Of a DNA stretch of 28,475 nucleotides, positions 15,104 through 24,695 are shown in pieces (the first letter of the stretch is position 1; every line of letters starts with the position of its first letter). A model generated the notes under the pieces. The model was not told the DNA's origin. It did no database searches and saw only the letters and a program-made list of their open reading frames with translations. The stretch spans positions 1 to 28,475 of the forward strand of contig CAZOPW010000024.1 in the NCBI GenBank assembly GCA_964581795.1. The letters run 5' to 3'. Both the position numbers and the translations under genes were made by a program. The DNA is from EX4572-165 sp964581795 (GTDB taxonomy: Archaea; Thermoplasmatota; E2; DHVEG-1).

Positions 15104-15859
15104 ATGACGACGTTATCCATCAGACCAATACCACAAACTCCTGCCTTATTTATTCAAGAAACAAAAATGCTTGTGATCGCAGATTTACATATTGGGATAG
15201 AAAATGAGTTACAAGAACAAGGGCTTCATGTCTCTTCTCAACTCCCTCAAATGTGGTATATCATAAAAAATCTGTGTACTGATTATCAACCAGATTCAAT
15301 TGTATTACTAGGAGATATTAAACATTCTATACCACAAACACCATATCATGAAAAAAAACAAATACGAACGTTTTTTGAAGAATTAAATGAGCTTGCAACA
15401 ATTCATGTTATACCTGGGAATCATGATGGTAACATTCAATGGTATCTTCCAGATGATGTTAATCTTCATGATTCAGATGGTGTTGTTTTTGATTCAGTCG
15501 CTTGTGTTCATGGTCACCGATGGCCGAAGGAACAAGTGATGAATGCATCATATTTACTCATGGGTCATACACATCCGACGGTTTTGTTACAGGATCGACT
15601 GAAATATGAAAGTTATGAAAGTTGTTGGGTAAAAACAGGTTTGAACCTAGATCAAACAAAAGAACACTATGATTTATTTAATCCAAATTTACAACTTATC
15701 ATTCTCCCTGCTTTTAACCCATTATGTGGCGGAATAGCAGTCAATAAGGATGGAATAATGGGTCCGATGAATTCAATAATTGATCATGAAAAAAGTGAGT
15801 TCTTCTTACTTGATGGAAGTTATCTTGGAACATCAAATACGTTACAACATGAGGAATAA
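15104..15859 (+). CDS. Calcineurin-like metallophosphoesterase (COG1407/PdeM-like)
   Basis: Predicted two-metal phosphoesterase or nuclease of 251 aa. The metallophosphoesterase motifs are complete: VIADLHIG (D27, H29), LLGDIKHS (D71), GNHDGN (N106, H107, D108), VHGHRWP (H136) and LLMGHTHP (H155, H157). The DLHIG start and the compact layout are characteristic of the archaeal ICC-like group related to bacterial PdeM. Bacterial PdeM is encoded together with an Lhr-type helicase, a ligase and an exonuclease. Here an Lhr helicase lies about 350 bases downstream, which supports a DNA- or RNA-processing role by context. Residues after about 190 form a divergent C-terminus. It sits 6 bases after the membrane-protein gene. 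Confidence 0.88.
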   Translation: MTTLSIRPIPQTPALFIQETKMLVIADLHIGIENELQEQGLHVSSQLPQMWYIIKNLCTDYQPDSIVLLGDIKHSIPQTPYHEKKQIRTFFEELNELATIHVIPGNHDGNIQWYLPDDVNLHDSDGVVFDSVACVHGHRWPKEQVMNASYLLMGHTHPTVLLQDRLKYESYESCWVKTGLNLDQTKEHYDLFNPNLQLIILPAFNPLCGGIAVNKDGIMGPMNSIIDHEKSEFFLLDGSYLGTSNTLQHEE

Positions 15860-15969
15860 AACAAAATTTTTTTAATTTAATCAAACGAAATTACTCTATT
15901 TTTTGGTTAAGCTTAAATAATTCATGCCTATTATCCTCCAAAAAATGAGTATTTAAGGCGGAAAACACT

Positions 15970-16152
15970 ATGGATTTGGAACTATCAGAAAACTATGGTC
16001 ATCTTTTAGCTGTTGTTCTTCTACTTTTACTGCCATTATTATTACTTCTTATCGCAACGATAGTTGGCTTTCACAATGCGGTGTTTTACATTCTCACCAT
16101 TTTTTGGTTTGGCATGGGCGTCATCTTTTACGGTGCCATTTTTGGTGAATAA
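15970..16152 (+). CDS. Small two-TM membrane protein, 60 aa
   Basis: A 60-residue hydrophobic protein: a short acidic N-terminus (MDLELSENYGH), then a very Leu-rich helix (about 12-35) and a second helix (about 38-58) rich in Phe, Gly and Ile. The arrangement predicts a two-helix hairpin in the membrane. No family is recognised. It lies between the phosphoesterase and the Lhr helicase on the same strand, with an A/T-rich TATA-like TATTTAAGG at about 15948-15956. A leader of that length would be short. The hydrophobic pattern is unlikely by chance, but the gene should be confirmed in relatives. Confidence 0.6.
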   Translation: MDLELSENYGHLLAVVLLLLLPLLLLLIATIVGFHNAVFYILTIFWFGMGVIFYGAIFGE

Positions 16153-16211
16153 AAAGGAGTTAGACCCAAATCTAATAAACCCGGTCATTTTTCAGTTTAC
16201 CTCTGAGCTGT

Positions 16212-19028
16212 ATGTCTTCTGTATTCAACCGGTTGCATCCATTGATTCAACAATTGTTGAATGAAAATAATATCATTCAGCCAACCGAGCCACAAAAAAA
16301 AGGAATCCTTCCGATTTTAGATAAAGATAACGTCTTATTGTTAGCTCCAACGGGTCATGGGAAAACAGAAGCAGCAATCCTCCCTGTTTTTGACCAATTT
16401 CTAAAAAATAAAAAGCAATCAGATAAAACAGGAATATCAATTTTATATATTACTCCGTTACGTGCATTAAATCGTGACATGCTCCGAAGAACATTTGAAT
16501 GGGGTGAATATCTAGGGCTTTCTATTGCTGTTAGACATGGAGATACCTCAAAAAAAGAGCGAGCACAACAATCAAGGTCACCACCTGATATGCTCATTAC
16601 AACACCTGAAACTTTTCAAATCTTATTTACGGGGAAACGATTACGATCTCATTTACATCAAGTACAATGGATTATCATCGATGAGATCCATGAACTTGCA
16701 TATGATGAACGAGGCGCTCAACTTGCTGTTGCCATGGAACGTCTAGAGGAATTAACAAAAAATTATGGGCATTCTTTTCAACGAATTGGATTGTCTGCAA
16801 CAGTTGGTTCTGCTGAAGAAGTATCAATTTTTTTAAGTGGTTTTTCTAACAATACTCAACGACCCGTTACTATTGTTGACGTTGATGCAACTAAAAATAT
16901 AGAATTGACTGTAGAATTACCAGAGGTTAGAAAAGAAGATCAACAATTTGCTACAAAATTTTCAATGGATCCAACCTCTGCTCGTGCTCTTCTCCACTGT
17001 AAGCAAGTTGTTGATGATCATGTTTCGACTTTATTATTTATAAATACGAGGGATGGTGCTGAAATTCTTGCCTCTCGATTTCATCAACATTACCCTGATT
17101 TTCCAATTGGTGTTCATCATGGGTCTTTATCTAAAGACGCTCGAATTGAAGCTGAAGATCAGTTCAAAGAAGGACAGCTCGATGCGTTAATTTGCACATC
17201 TTCCCTTGAACTTGGTATTGACGTTGGACAAACAGATTTTGTCATTCAATATAATTCACCACGTGAAGTAACACGTATTGTGCAACGTGTCGGGCGATCG
17301 GGTCATACAAGTAGTGCAGTTTCAAAAGGATTGATTCTTGCTACAAATCCTGAAGATTTGGCAGAAAGTTTGGTAATTGCCCGGAAAACGTTGAACGCAG
17401 AACTTGAACCTTTGCGTGTAAGAAAAAATCCATTATCTGTATTGAGCAATCAGATTATTTCAATTGCACTTGAATATCGCTCAATTAAAAAAGAGCAAGT
17501 GTTTTCAATGCTAAAGCGGGCATATCCTTTTCAAACACTATCTTTAAAAGATTTTCAATCTATTATTGAACAATTACGAAATCAACGAAGTATCTGGGTG
17601 GAAGATGACACTATTGGTAAACGGAGGCGTTCTCGGACATATTTTCTAGATAATATTTCTATGATACCTGATGAAAAAAGCTATGTTGCTGTTGATATTT
17701 CTTCCCGTAAACGGATTGGAAAGCTTGATGAGAGTTTTGTGTTAAATTATGGTTTTGAAGGAGCACGATTCATCTTACATGGTAGGCCATGGATTATTGT
17801 GAAAAGAGAAGAAGAGGAGATTCTTGTTTCCCAATCAAAAGAAATTGGGGAAGTTCCTTCATGGACAGGTGAAGATATTCCAGTTCCATTTTCTGTTGCT
17901 CAAGAAGTGGCAGTACTGCGAAGAAGAATTGCGGAAAACCAACATATCAGTGAATATCCTTGTGATCCTCATTCATTAAAACAATTACAACAGCATATTA
18001 AAAATCAAGAATTAAAAGGATTTATTGTTCCTGATGATAAAACGATTACCATAGATGTTGAAGACCAAACGATGATTATTAATGTGTGTGGTGGGACAAA
18101 GGTCAATGAGACCCTTGGGAGAATTATATCTGCATTACTGTCTCAGTCAATTGGAGAAAGCATTGGAATTACAAATGATCCATATCGAATTCAACTAGAA
18201 TTACCTGGGAGGATTCCTCCGCAAAAAATTAAGCATATCTTAGAATCGATTCAACCTGAATCACTTGATTATTTACTTCAAACCATTATCAGTAATTCAA
18301 CATATATAAGATGGCAACTTGTTCATGCTGCTAGAAAATTCGGAGCTCTTCGTAAAGATTTTGATGTTAAAAATATTGGGGTGAGACGATTATTTGCTCT
18401 TTTTGATCATACGCCAATTTTTTCTGAAGCAATCAATAAGCTCATCTGGGACCGGATGGATGTGGAATTTACTTCACTTCTTCTTGAAAAAATTCAGCAT
18501 GGTAACATTCAGATTCACATTCAAGGATTATCTCCAATTGGGCTTGCTGGCACAGAAACCATGCGGGGGTTGATGGCTCCGAAAAGAGCAGATCGAACAA
18601 TTTTAATGGCATTGAAAAAACGATTGGAGGACACTTCGATTTCTTTTGCTTGTGTCAATTGTAAAAAAATATGGAGATCGAATGTGAGTAGGACTGATAA
18701 AAAACCTCGTTGTCCAAGATGCCACGCTATTAAAATAGCTGTGCTTCCTCGTCATCGGGAAGATGAATTTGAGGGGTTAACGAAAAATAAAAACTCAAAG
18801 GAATTACAACGAATTTATAAAAATAGTAGTTTGGTATTATCCTATGGAAAACCAGCGATTATGGCGTTAATGGGGAGAGGTATTGGGCCTGATACTGCAG
18901 CACGGATTTTAAGGAAACATGATCCCGTATTATTAAAGAAATCTGAAGAAGCTGAAATTCGATTTTTGCGAGATATTCATAAAGCAGAGGTTCATTACGC
19001 TCGAACAAGGGGATTTTGGGATACATGA
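16212..19028 (+). CDS. lhr: Lhr-family superfamily 2 helicase
   Basis: Large ATP-dependent DNA/RNA helicase (938 aa) of the archaeal Lhr group, implicated in repair and RNA metabolism. RecA domain 1 carries APTGHGKTE (K51), ITPLRAL, TTPETFQ, DEIHEL (157-162) and SATVG (195-199). Domain 2 carries TLLFINTRDGAEILA, VHHGSLS, TSSLELGIDVGQ and IVQRVGRSGH. The Lhr-core winged helix and domain 4 follow. The C-terminus has a zinc finger (C814, C817, C834, C837), then GRGIGPDTAARIL and a short tail. The start ATG at 16212 has no visible Shine-Dalgarno, and the 59-base gap from the small membrane gene has no clear TATA, so co-transcription with that gene is possible. The phosphoesterase upstream may be a partner. 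Confidence 0.95.
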   Translation: MSSVFNRLHPLIQQLLNENNIIQPTEPQKKGILPILDKDNVLLLAPTGHGKTEAAILPVFDQFLKNKKQSDKTGISILYITPLRALNRDMLRRTFEWGEYLGLSIAVRHGDTSKKERAQQSRSPPDMLITTPETFQILFTGKRLRSHLHQVQWIIIDEIHELAYDERGAQLAVAMERLEELTKNYGHSFQRIGLSATVGSAEEVSIFLSGFSNNTQRPVTIVDVDATKNIELTVELPEVRKEDQQFATKFSMDPTSARALLHCKQVVDDHVSTLLFINTRDGAEILASRFHQHYPDFPIGVHHGSLSKDARIEAEDQFKEGQLDALICTSSLELGIDVGQTDFVIQYNSPREVTRIVQRVGRSGHTSSAVSKGLILATNPEDLAESLVIARKTLNAELEPLRVRKNPLSVLSNQIISIALEYRSIKKEQVFSMLKRAYPFQTLSLKDFQSIIEQLRNQRSIWVEDDTIGKRRRSRTYFLDNISMIPDEKSYVAVDISSRKRIGKLDESFVLNYGFEGARFILHGRPWIIVKREEEEILVSQSKEIGEVPSWTGEDIPVPFSVAQEVAVLRRRIAENQHISEYPCDPHSLKQLQQHIKNQELKGFIVPDDKTITIDVEDQTMIINVCGGTKVNETLGRIISALLSQSIGESIGITNDPYRIQLELPGRIPPQKIKHILESIQPESLDYLLQTIISNSTYIRWQLVHAARKFGALRKDFDVKNIGVRRLFALFDHTPIFSEAINKLIWDRMDVEFTSLLLEKIQHGNIQIHIQGLSPIGLAGTETMRGLMAPKRADRTILMALKKRLEDTSISFACVNCKKIWRSNVSRTDKKPRCPRCHAIKIAVLPRHREDEFEGLTKNKNSKELQRIYKNSSLVLSYGKPAIMALMGRGIGPDTAARILRKHDPVLLKKSEEAEIRFLRDIHKAEVHYARTRGFWDT

Positions 19029-19106
19029 ACGAGTTTCTACCACAAGGTTTAAAACAAATGTATCAATGCTTAATAGTTCAATAAACGAGAAATAACAGGT
19101 TTTACA

Positions 19107-19676
19107 ATGAAAAAAAATATCGTATTCCCCGGTGATAAATTATCAACTTCAGAGGAATTACTCGCAGGAGATGGTACCTATGATGACGAAGGTATTATTC
19201 GCGCAGCTCGACTTGGTGAATATCATGTAAACACAAAAGCTCATGCGGCAACAGTGAAACCAATGACAAGTACTCCGGTTCTTCTTAAAAAAGGTGATAC
19301 CGTACTTGCGGAAGTTCGAAGTGTTCGATCATCAATGGTTATTGCAGATGTAATTCATGTCATTGGAAAAAATCGTTCCATATCAGGTGATACTAATGGA
19401 ACATTACATATCTCTGAAATTTCAACATCATATGTGAAAGACCCTGAAAGTGTGTTTACTTTGGGAGATATATTTAGAGCTAAAGTTATTCAAGTAAATC
19501 CTAGTGTACAACTCACTACAAAAGGACCGAATTATGGAGTTATCAAAGGATTTTGCAGTGAATGCCGAAATCCTTTAGAGAAGAAGAACGGTGCTCTGGA
19601 ATGTCAGGTATGTGGTCATCGAGAAAAACGGAAGATGGCTCAGGATTATGGAACGTTTGATTTATCAAAAATGTAA
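19107..19676 (+). CDS. csl4: Exosome complex RNA-binding protein Csl4
   Basis: Cap subunit of the archaeal RNA exosome that binds RNA and presents it to the Rrp41-Rrp42 ring. The 189-aa protein has the expected order: an N-terminal domain (about 1-55, beginning VFPGDKLSTSEELLAGDGTY), an S1 domain (about 60-135, with GDTVLAEVRSV and LHISEIS) and a C-terminal zinc ribbon (C150, C153, C166, C169). It starts a run with rpoL and truD on the same strand, a neighbourhood seen in other archaea and consistent with coupling of transcription to RNA turnover. Confidence 0.95.
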   Translation: MKKNIVFPGDKLSTSEELLAGDGTYDDEGIIRAARLGEYHVNTKAHAATVKPMTSTPVLLKKGDTVLAEVRSVRSSMVIADVIHVIGKNRSISGDTNGTLHISEISTSYVKDPESVFTLGDIFRAKVIQVNPSVQLTTKGPNYGVIKGFCSECRNPLEKKNGALECQVCGHREKRKMAQDYGTFDLSKM

Positions 19677-19711
19677 ATGAAAAATACCTAGTTTAAAGTA
19701 AATGTGAAAAT

Positions 19712-19716
19712 GGTGA
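19712..19716 (+). promoter_or_regulatory. Ribosome-binding site that fixes the rpoL start
   Basis: GGTGA lies 8 nt before the ATG at 19725. It makes this start preferable to the in-frame GTG at 19704 or ATG at 19710. Confidence 0.6.
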
Positions 19717-19724
19717 ATGAAGTT

Positions 19725-20006
19725 ATGAAATCAAATGTACTAACCAATACTTCAAAACAATTGGAACTAGAGATCGTTGGGGAAAATGAAACGTTATTAA
19801 ATCCACTTGTCCAAGTGTTATTGACGTATGATGATGTTGATTATGCATCGATTATTACGAAACATCCATCTGCAAAATCAAGAGTTTTATATGTCCGATT
19901 AATCACTGGTGCAAAAGCAAAACCCGTTGATTTAGTCAAGAAAGCGGTTAAGGAAGTAAAGAAAGAAAGCGACTCTTTTAGAAAAGAGGTAGAGAAAGCA
20001 TTTTAA
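19725..20006 (+). CDS. rpoL: DNA-directed RNA polymerase subunit L (Rpo11)
   Basis: Small subunit (93 aa) that pairs with subunit D as the counterpart of the bacterial alpha dimer and is needed to assemble archaeal RNA polymerase. The protein shows LELEIVGENETLLNPLVQVL (about 11-30), matching the conserved family N-terminus, then DYASIITKHPSAKSRVLYVR and a Lys/Glu-rich C-terminal helix (about 65-93). It lies 48 bases after csl4 and 32 bases before truD. A T-rich stretch at 20008-20030 could partly terminate transcription after it. Confidence 0.95.
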   Translation: MKSNVLTNTSKQLELEIVGENETLLNPLVQVLLTYDDVDYASIITKHPSAKSRVLYVRLITGAKAKPVDLVKKAVKEVKKESDSFRKEVEKAF

Positions 20007-20038
20007 TAATTTTTTTCTCTTTTCCTTTTTGATTTGAT

Positions 20039-21352
20039 ATGATTCAACCTTCACCAGTGGAACAATCAATTGGGTTAACGATGTTTTATACGAGTAACCC
20101 TGGTGTTGGAGGATTATTACGATTTCAACCTGAAGATTTTGTTGTAGAAGAACAACTTCAATCATTTCCAAAAGATAAAGATGGGAGATTTCTCCTTGCT
20201 TACGTGACTGCTAAGAACTGGGAAACAAATGATTTAATTAGAGAATTTGCAAATGCATTACATATTTCAAATAAAAGGATTAGTTTTGCTGGGACAAAAG
20301 ATAAACGAGCAGTTACATCACAACTTTTATGTTTTTACAAAATATCTGAAGAACAACTCTCTGCTTTATCTATACCTGATGTAACAGTGAAAGTATTGTA
20401 TAAAACAACGAAACGAGTGAATATCGGAGATCTTCAAGGTAATAGGTTTTCTATTGTTATTCGAAAAATTGATACTTCAGTTGATCATGAAACAGTAAAT
20501 CACATTCTTTATCAATTAAAAGATATTCATGGTTTTCCAAATTTTTTTGGAGTGCAACGATTCGGTGGTATCAGACCAATTACGCATAAAGTTGGACGGG
20601 AAATGGTCTCAGCTGATTTTAAAAAAGCAGTAATGATCTATTTAACAGAGACGTCACCATTTGAAAAACAAGATGCAACTGAAGCTCGTAAAAATTTAGC
20701 AAAAACCATGGATTTCAAACAAGGTTTTCATGAATTTCCAAAACGTTTACGCTTTGAAAAAATTTTAATGCAACATCTCACAAAAAATCCAGATGATTAC
20801 GCTGGTGCACTACAAAGATTACCGAATAATCTTCTTACAATGTTTGTTTACGCATTTCAATCATATTTATTCAACCGGATGCTTTCACAACGAATCAAAG
20901 AACAAATTCCAATTCACAAAGCAGTAAATGGAGATTTCATATTACCTCTAACTCGATCAGGTATCGCTACAGATCCAATACAGGTATCAGAAAATAATAA
21001 AACGAAAGTAAATGATCAAATTGAAAAAGGAAAAGCAGTTGTCAGTTGTGTTCTTCCAGGATCAGAAACAACATATGCATCGGGTTGTATTGGAAAAATC
21101 CAGAAAACTATCATAAAAGAGGAACATGTTGACATTCGAAATTTTATCATTCCTGAAATACCATCGGCTAGCTCTTATGGAACTCACCGAGCAATCGTAT
21201 CACCCTTACATGATATCAACTGGAAATTAGATTCAGATGAATATCATGACCATAAACAGAAATTGAAAGTATCATTTACCTTAAGGAAAGGATCATATGC
21301 TACTTCTTTTCTTAGAGAAATCATGAAATTACATGATATAACAAAATATTAA
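20039..21352 (+). CDS. truD: tRNA pseudouridine(13) synthase TruD
   Basis: Enzyme that isomerises uridine 13 (and in archaea possibly other sites) of tRNA to pseudouridine. The 437-aa protein contains FQPEDFVVEE near the N-terminus, the catalytic motif FAGTKDKRAVTSQ (Asp at D88) and NFFGVQRFGG followed by a GREMV block. The family's extra TRUD domain lies roughly at residues 165-340, with TMFVYAFQSYLFNRMLS in it, and the frame closes with LRKGSYATSFLREIMK. The length is typical of archaeal TruD. The ATG at 20039 follows a TTGAT-rich stretch without a strong Shine-Dalgarno. Confidence 0.95.
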   Translation: MIQPSPVEQSIGLTMFYTSNPGVGGLLRFQPEDFVVEEQLQSFPKDKDGRFLLAYVTAKNWETNDLIREFANALHISNKRISFAGTKDKRAVTSQLLCFYKISEEQLSALSIPDVTVKVLYKTTKRVNIGDLQGNRFSIVIRKIDTSVDHETVNHILYQLKDIHGFPNFFGVQRFGGIRPITHKVGREMVSADFKKAVMIYLTETSPFEKQDATEARKNLAKTMDFKQGFHEFPKRLRFEKILMQHLTKNPDDYAGALQRLPNNLLTMFVYAFQSYLFNRMLSQRIKEQIPIHKAVNGDFILPLTRSGIATDPIQVSENNKTKVNDQIEKGKAVVSCVLPGSETTYASGCIGKIQKTIIKEEHVDIRNFIIPEIPSASSYGTHRAIVSPLHDINWKLDSDEYHDHKQKLKVSFTLRKGSYATSFLREIMKLHDITKY

Positions 21353-21493
21353 ATTATTACTATTCAGAAGGTTATATCTTAAAAAAAATTGTGTTTGGAA
21401 TGCAAATCATTTTAATAGAGCTGTTTTATTACCAGTGAGTTCTAGGAGAAAAAGATAATAGCCCTTATGTAAAGAGTGCTTTGGTGAACACGA
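21353..21493 (+). promoter_or_regulatory. ileS leader/promoter region with an Ile-rich mini-ORF
   Basis: This 141-base spacer holds a TATA-like TTATATCTT at about 21372-21380. Starting about 26 nt later is a 12-codon frame (ATG at 21400, TGA at 21436-21438) reading MQIILIELFYYQ, with three Ile codons (ATC, ATT, ATA). A bare ATG-TAA pair follows at 21467, and GGTGA (21483-21487) lies 6 nt before the ileS ATG. Whether the mini-ORF is translated is unknown; no strong hairpin plus T-tract is seen. Confidence 0.35.
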
Positions 21494-24400
21494 ATGATTC
21501 AAGCAGCATCTCAAAAATATAATCCAAAAGCCGTGGAAAAAAACATTCTTTCCTACTGGAAAGACCATAAAACATTTCAAAAGTCAATAACCCAACGAGA
21601 AAATAACCCGCCCTATGTTTTCTTAGAAGGACCTCCAACGGCAAACGGTATGCCACATCCAGGACATGTCCTCACCCGGGTAATGAAAGATTTAATATTA
21701 CGATATCAAACCATGAATGGTCATTATATCCTACGGAAGGCAGGATGGGATACTCATGGCTTACCAGTTGAAATCGAAGTGGAAAAAAAATTAGGGTTAA
21801 ACGATAAACATGATGTTGAAAATTACGGGTTGAAAAAATTTAATGAAGAATGTAAAAAAAGTGTGTTCAAATACGAGCATGCATGGGTTGAACTAACGGA
21901 ACGTATTGGTTTTTGGCTAGATATGGATCATCCATATATAACATTAAAAAATGATTATATCGAATCAGTTTGGTGGTCACTTCAACAAGCATGGAAGAAA
22001 AAATTATTGTATAAAGGTCATAAAGTTGTTCCATATTGTCCACGATGTGGAACCGCACTTTCAGCTCATGAAGTCGCTCAAGGATATAAAACAGTAAAAG
22101 ATCCTTCGATTTTTGTGAAATTCAAAGTAAAAGATGAAGATAGTTATTTTTTAGCATGGACAACAACTCCTTGGACACTTCTTTCTAATGTTGCTTTAGC
22201 TGTTCATCCTGATGAATTATACATTAAAGTCAGATACCATGGTGAGGAATTAATTTTAGCTGAACAACGAGCTGCTACTTTATTAAAAGGAGAAGATTAT
22301 GAACTTCTTGATGGATTTAAAGGTAAGGAGTTAGAACACAAGGAATATGAACCATTATTTTCGTATGCAAATCCAGACAAAAAAGCATGGTATATTATTT
22401 GTGCAGATTTTGTAACCATGGATGATGGAACAGGTATTGTTCACATTGCTCCTGCGTTTGGTGAAGATGATTACAATGTTGGTTTGGAGTATGATCTCCC
22501 TGTAGTTCAACTCGTGAATTTAGATGGAACATTTAAAGATGAAGTGAAACTGTGGAAAGGAGAATTTGTAAAAGATGCAGATCCAAAAATTATAAAGTAT
22601 TTAGATGAACAAGGTTTACTTGAAGGAGTTCATGAATATGAACATGAATATCCGTTTTGTTGGCGATGTGATTCACCTTTGTTGTATTATGCCATGGAAT
22701 CCTGGTTTATTGGAATGAGTCAAATTCAGAATGATTTGACAAAAAATAATAATGAGATTAATTGGTACCCTGAACATTTACAACAAGGTCGATTTGGTTC
22801 ATTCATTAATGATGTTAAAGACTGGGCACTTTCAAGGAATAGGTACTGGGGGACACCACTTCCAATATGGACTTGTGAACGGAATGATTGTCAGTATCAA
22901 GTATGTGTTGGAAGTGTAAAAGAACTTCGTGAGCTGAGTGAAAATTTCACAGATGAGTGTGATTTGCATAAACCATATGTTGACGAATTAAACGTGAAAT
23001 GTCCGAAATGCAATGGAAAAATGGTTCGTGAACCAGAAGTCATTGATTGTTGGTATGACAGTGGGAGTGCATTTTTTGCACAATGGCACTATCCATTTGA
23101 ACACAAAGATGAATTCAACCAAAATTTTCCAGTGGATTTCATTAGTGAAGCTCTTGATCAAACGAGAGGTTGGTTTTATTCACTTCTTGCAATTTCAACA
23201 TTTTTATTCAATAAACCACCGTATAAAAATGTGCTCACACTTGGATTAGTATTGGATAAAGATAATCAAAAAATGAGTAAAAGTAAACGGAATTACGTTA
23301 ATCCTGATATTATATTAGATCATGAAGGTGCAGATGCACTTCGCTGGTATTTGATTTCATCAAATGCACCATGGAATTCTACTCGTTTTTATGAAGAAGC
23401 AGTAAAGGAGACCCTTGCTAAATTTATTTTGACCTTTTGGAATTCATATAATTTCTTCACGACGTATGCTTCTCTTGATTCCTTTGATTACGATCAAGAT
23501 AGTATTGATTATGATCAGTTACAACCACTTGATAAATGGATTCTCAGTCGATTCAATAAACTTATTGATCGTGTGCAAAAAAATATGTCTACGTTTAACA
23601 CACATAAGGCTGCGCGAGCAGTTGAACAATTCTTAATTGATGATTTTAGCAATTGGTATCTTAGAAGAAGTAGGAAACGATTATGGGAAGAAGAAAAAAC
23701 AGCAGAAAAACTTGCAGCGTATACTACGATTTATGAAATATTCCTTGGGTTGGCGAAACTAATTGCACCATTTACTCCTTTTATCACAGAAGAAATTTAT
23801 CAAAATTTAAAAACGGATTCAATGCCTGAGAGTGTTCATCTCTGTGATTATCCAACGGTTCAAAAAGAGTACATTAATGACGAATTAGAATCAGGGATGA
23901 AACAGATCCGGGGACTTGTTGAAGTTGGACGAGCACTTCGATCTAAAATTGGGATTAATGTTCGCTACCCTCTTCCGAAAGCAATGCTTGTCTGTAATAA
24001 AGACGTTGAAATGAACATTAAGGATTTACTTGATTTACTCGTTGAAGAAGTAAATGTGAAAAAAATTATGTTTGATCGAAAAACTGATAAATATATCAAC
24101 AGAAAAGTCAAACCAAATTATGCAGTCCTTGGTCCGCGATTAAAGGAAAAAATGAGTGTATTCAATAAAGTAATAGCAGAAATGGATCCCGTTCAATTAT
24201 ATGAAACCTTACAGGAAGATGGAAAAGTTAATATTCAATTAAATAGTGAATCCATCACTTGTACAAAAGAAGATTTTCTTGTTGAAGAAGAAGAAAAAGA
24301 ACACATTGCTCGAACACAAGCAGATGATGCAATTCTTCTTCTTGACACTGAGTTAACTGCTGACCTTGAAGCAGAAGGATTTACAAGAGAACTTGTTCGC

Positions 24401-24625
24401 CGTATTCAATCCATGAGAAAAGAACTTAACCTTGACGTGGAACAACATATTCAAACTCAAGTATGTATTCCAAAGAAGCAACAAAAAGCACTGAGTAAAT
24501 GGATGGATTATATTGCTAATGAAACCCGGTCAAAACCTTTTACTTTGACTGATGAAGTCAATGGGAAACACGTAAAAACATGGAAGATAAATGATGTTGA
24601 TGTGGTTATTGGAATTACTCCATAA
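21494..24625 (+). CDS. ileS: Isoleucine--tRNA ligase
   Basis: Class I synthetase (1043 aa) charging tRNA-Ile, with an editing domain for misactivated valine. The HIGH motif reads HPGH within GPPTANGMPHPGHVL (about 46-60). A CPRCG zinc-type pair near residue 180 precedes the CP1 editing insert (about 190-400, with WTTTPWTL and DDGTGIVHIAPAFGEDD). CWRC and further Cys pairs follow, then the KMSKS loop at residues 593-597. The anticodon-binding domain and C-terminal extension complete the eukaryotic/archaeal-type enzyme. The length agrees with that type. A GGTGA 6 nt before the ATG supports the start. A T-rich tract follows the stop. Confidence 0.97.
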   Translation: MIQAASQKYNPKAVEKNILSYWKDHKTFQKSITQRENNPPYVFLEGPPTANGMPHPGHVLTRVMKDLILRYQTMNGHYILRKAGWDTHGLPVEIEVEKKLGLNDKHDVENYGLKKFNEECKKSVFKYEHAWVELTERIGFWLDMDHPYITLKNDYIESVWWSLQQAWKKKLLYKGHKVVPYCPRCGTALSAHEVAQGYKTVKDPSIFVKFKVKDEDSYFLAWTTTPWTLLSNVALAVHPDELYIKVRYHGEELILAEQRAATLLKGEDYELLDGFKGKELEHKEYEPLFSYANPDKKAWYIICADFVTMDDGTGIVHIAPAFGEDDYNVGLEYDLPVVQLVNLDGTFKDEVKLWKGEFVKDADPKIIKYLDEQGLLEGVHEYEHEYPFCWRCDSPLLYYAMESWFIGMSQIQNDLTKNNNEINWYPEHLQQGRFGSFINDVKDWALSRNRYWGTPLPIWTCERNDCQYQVCVGSVKELRELSENFTDECDLHKPYVDELNVKCPKCNGKMVREPEVIDCWYDSGSAFFAQWHYPFEHKDEFNQNFPVDFISEALDQTRGWFYSLLAISTFLFNKPPYKNVLTLGLVLDKDNQKMSKSKRNYVNPDIILDHEGADALRWYLISSNAPWNSTRFYEEAVKETLAKFILTFWNSYNFFTTYASLDSFDYDQDSIDYDQLQPLDKWILSRFNKLIDRVQKNMSTFNTHKAARAVEQFLIDDFSNWYLRRSRKRLWEEEKTAEKLAAYTTIYEIFLGLAKLIAPFTPFITEEIYQNLKTDSMPESVHLCDYPTVQKEYINDELESGMKQIRGLVEVGRALRSKIGINVRYPLPKAMLVCNKDVEMNIKDLLDLLVEEVNVKKIMFDRKTDKYINRKVKPNYAVLGPRLKEKMSVFNKVIAEMDPVQLYETLQEDGKVNIQLNSESITCTKEDFLVEEEEKEHIARTQADDAILLLDTELTADLEAEGFTRELVRRIQSMRKELNLDVEQHIQTQVCIPKKQQKALSKWMDYIANETRSKPFTLTDEVNGKHVKTWKINDVDVVIGITP

Positions 24626-24640
24626 TTCTTTTTTTCCTTT
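24626..24640 (+). terminator. T-tract terminator after ileS
   Basis: TTCTTTTTTTCCTTT starts directly after the ileS stop codon, with no hairpin needed for archaeal U-tract termination. A new TATA box follows for kae1. Confidence 0.45.
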
Positions 24641-24660
24641 GTTATTGAATACCTATTTCT

Positions 24661-24670
24661 TTTAAATATA
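24661..24670 (+). promoter_or_regulatory. TATA box of the kae1-bud32-rdgB operon
   Basis: TTTAAATATA is centred about 29 nt before the kae1 ATG at 24696. It predicts a leaderless or nearly leaderless transcript for the three overlapping genes. Confidence 0.5.
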
Positions 24671-24695
24671 CGCGTAATTACAGGATTGTTAACAA

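Noticed and set aside
16064..16264. 66-aa plus-strand frame bridging the two-TM gene and lhr
   Set aside because: It overlaps both better-supported genes in another frame and encodes no recognisable pattern.
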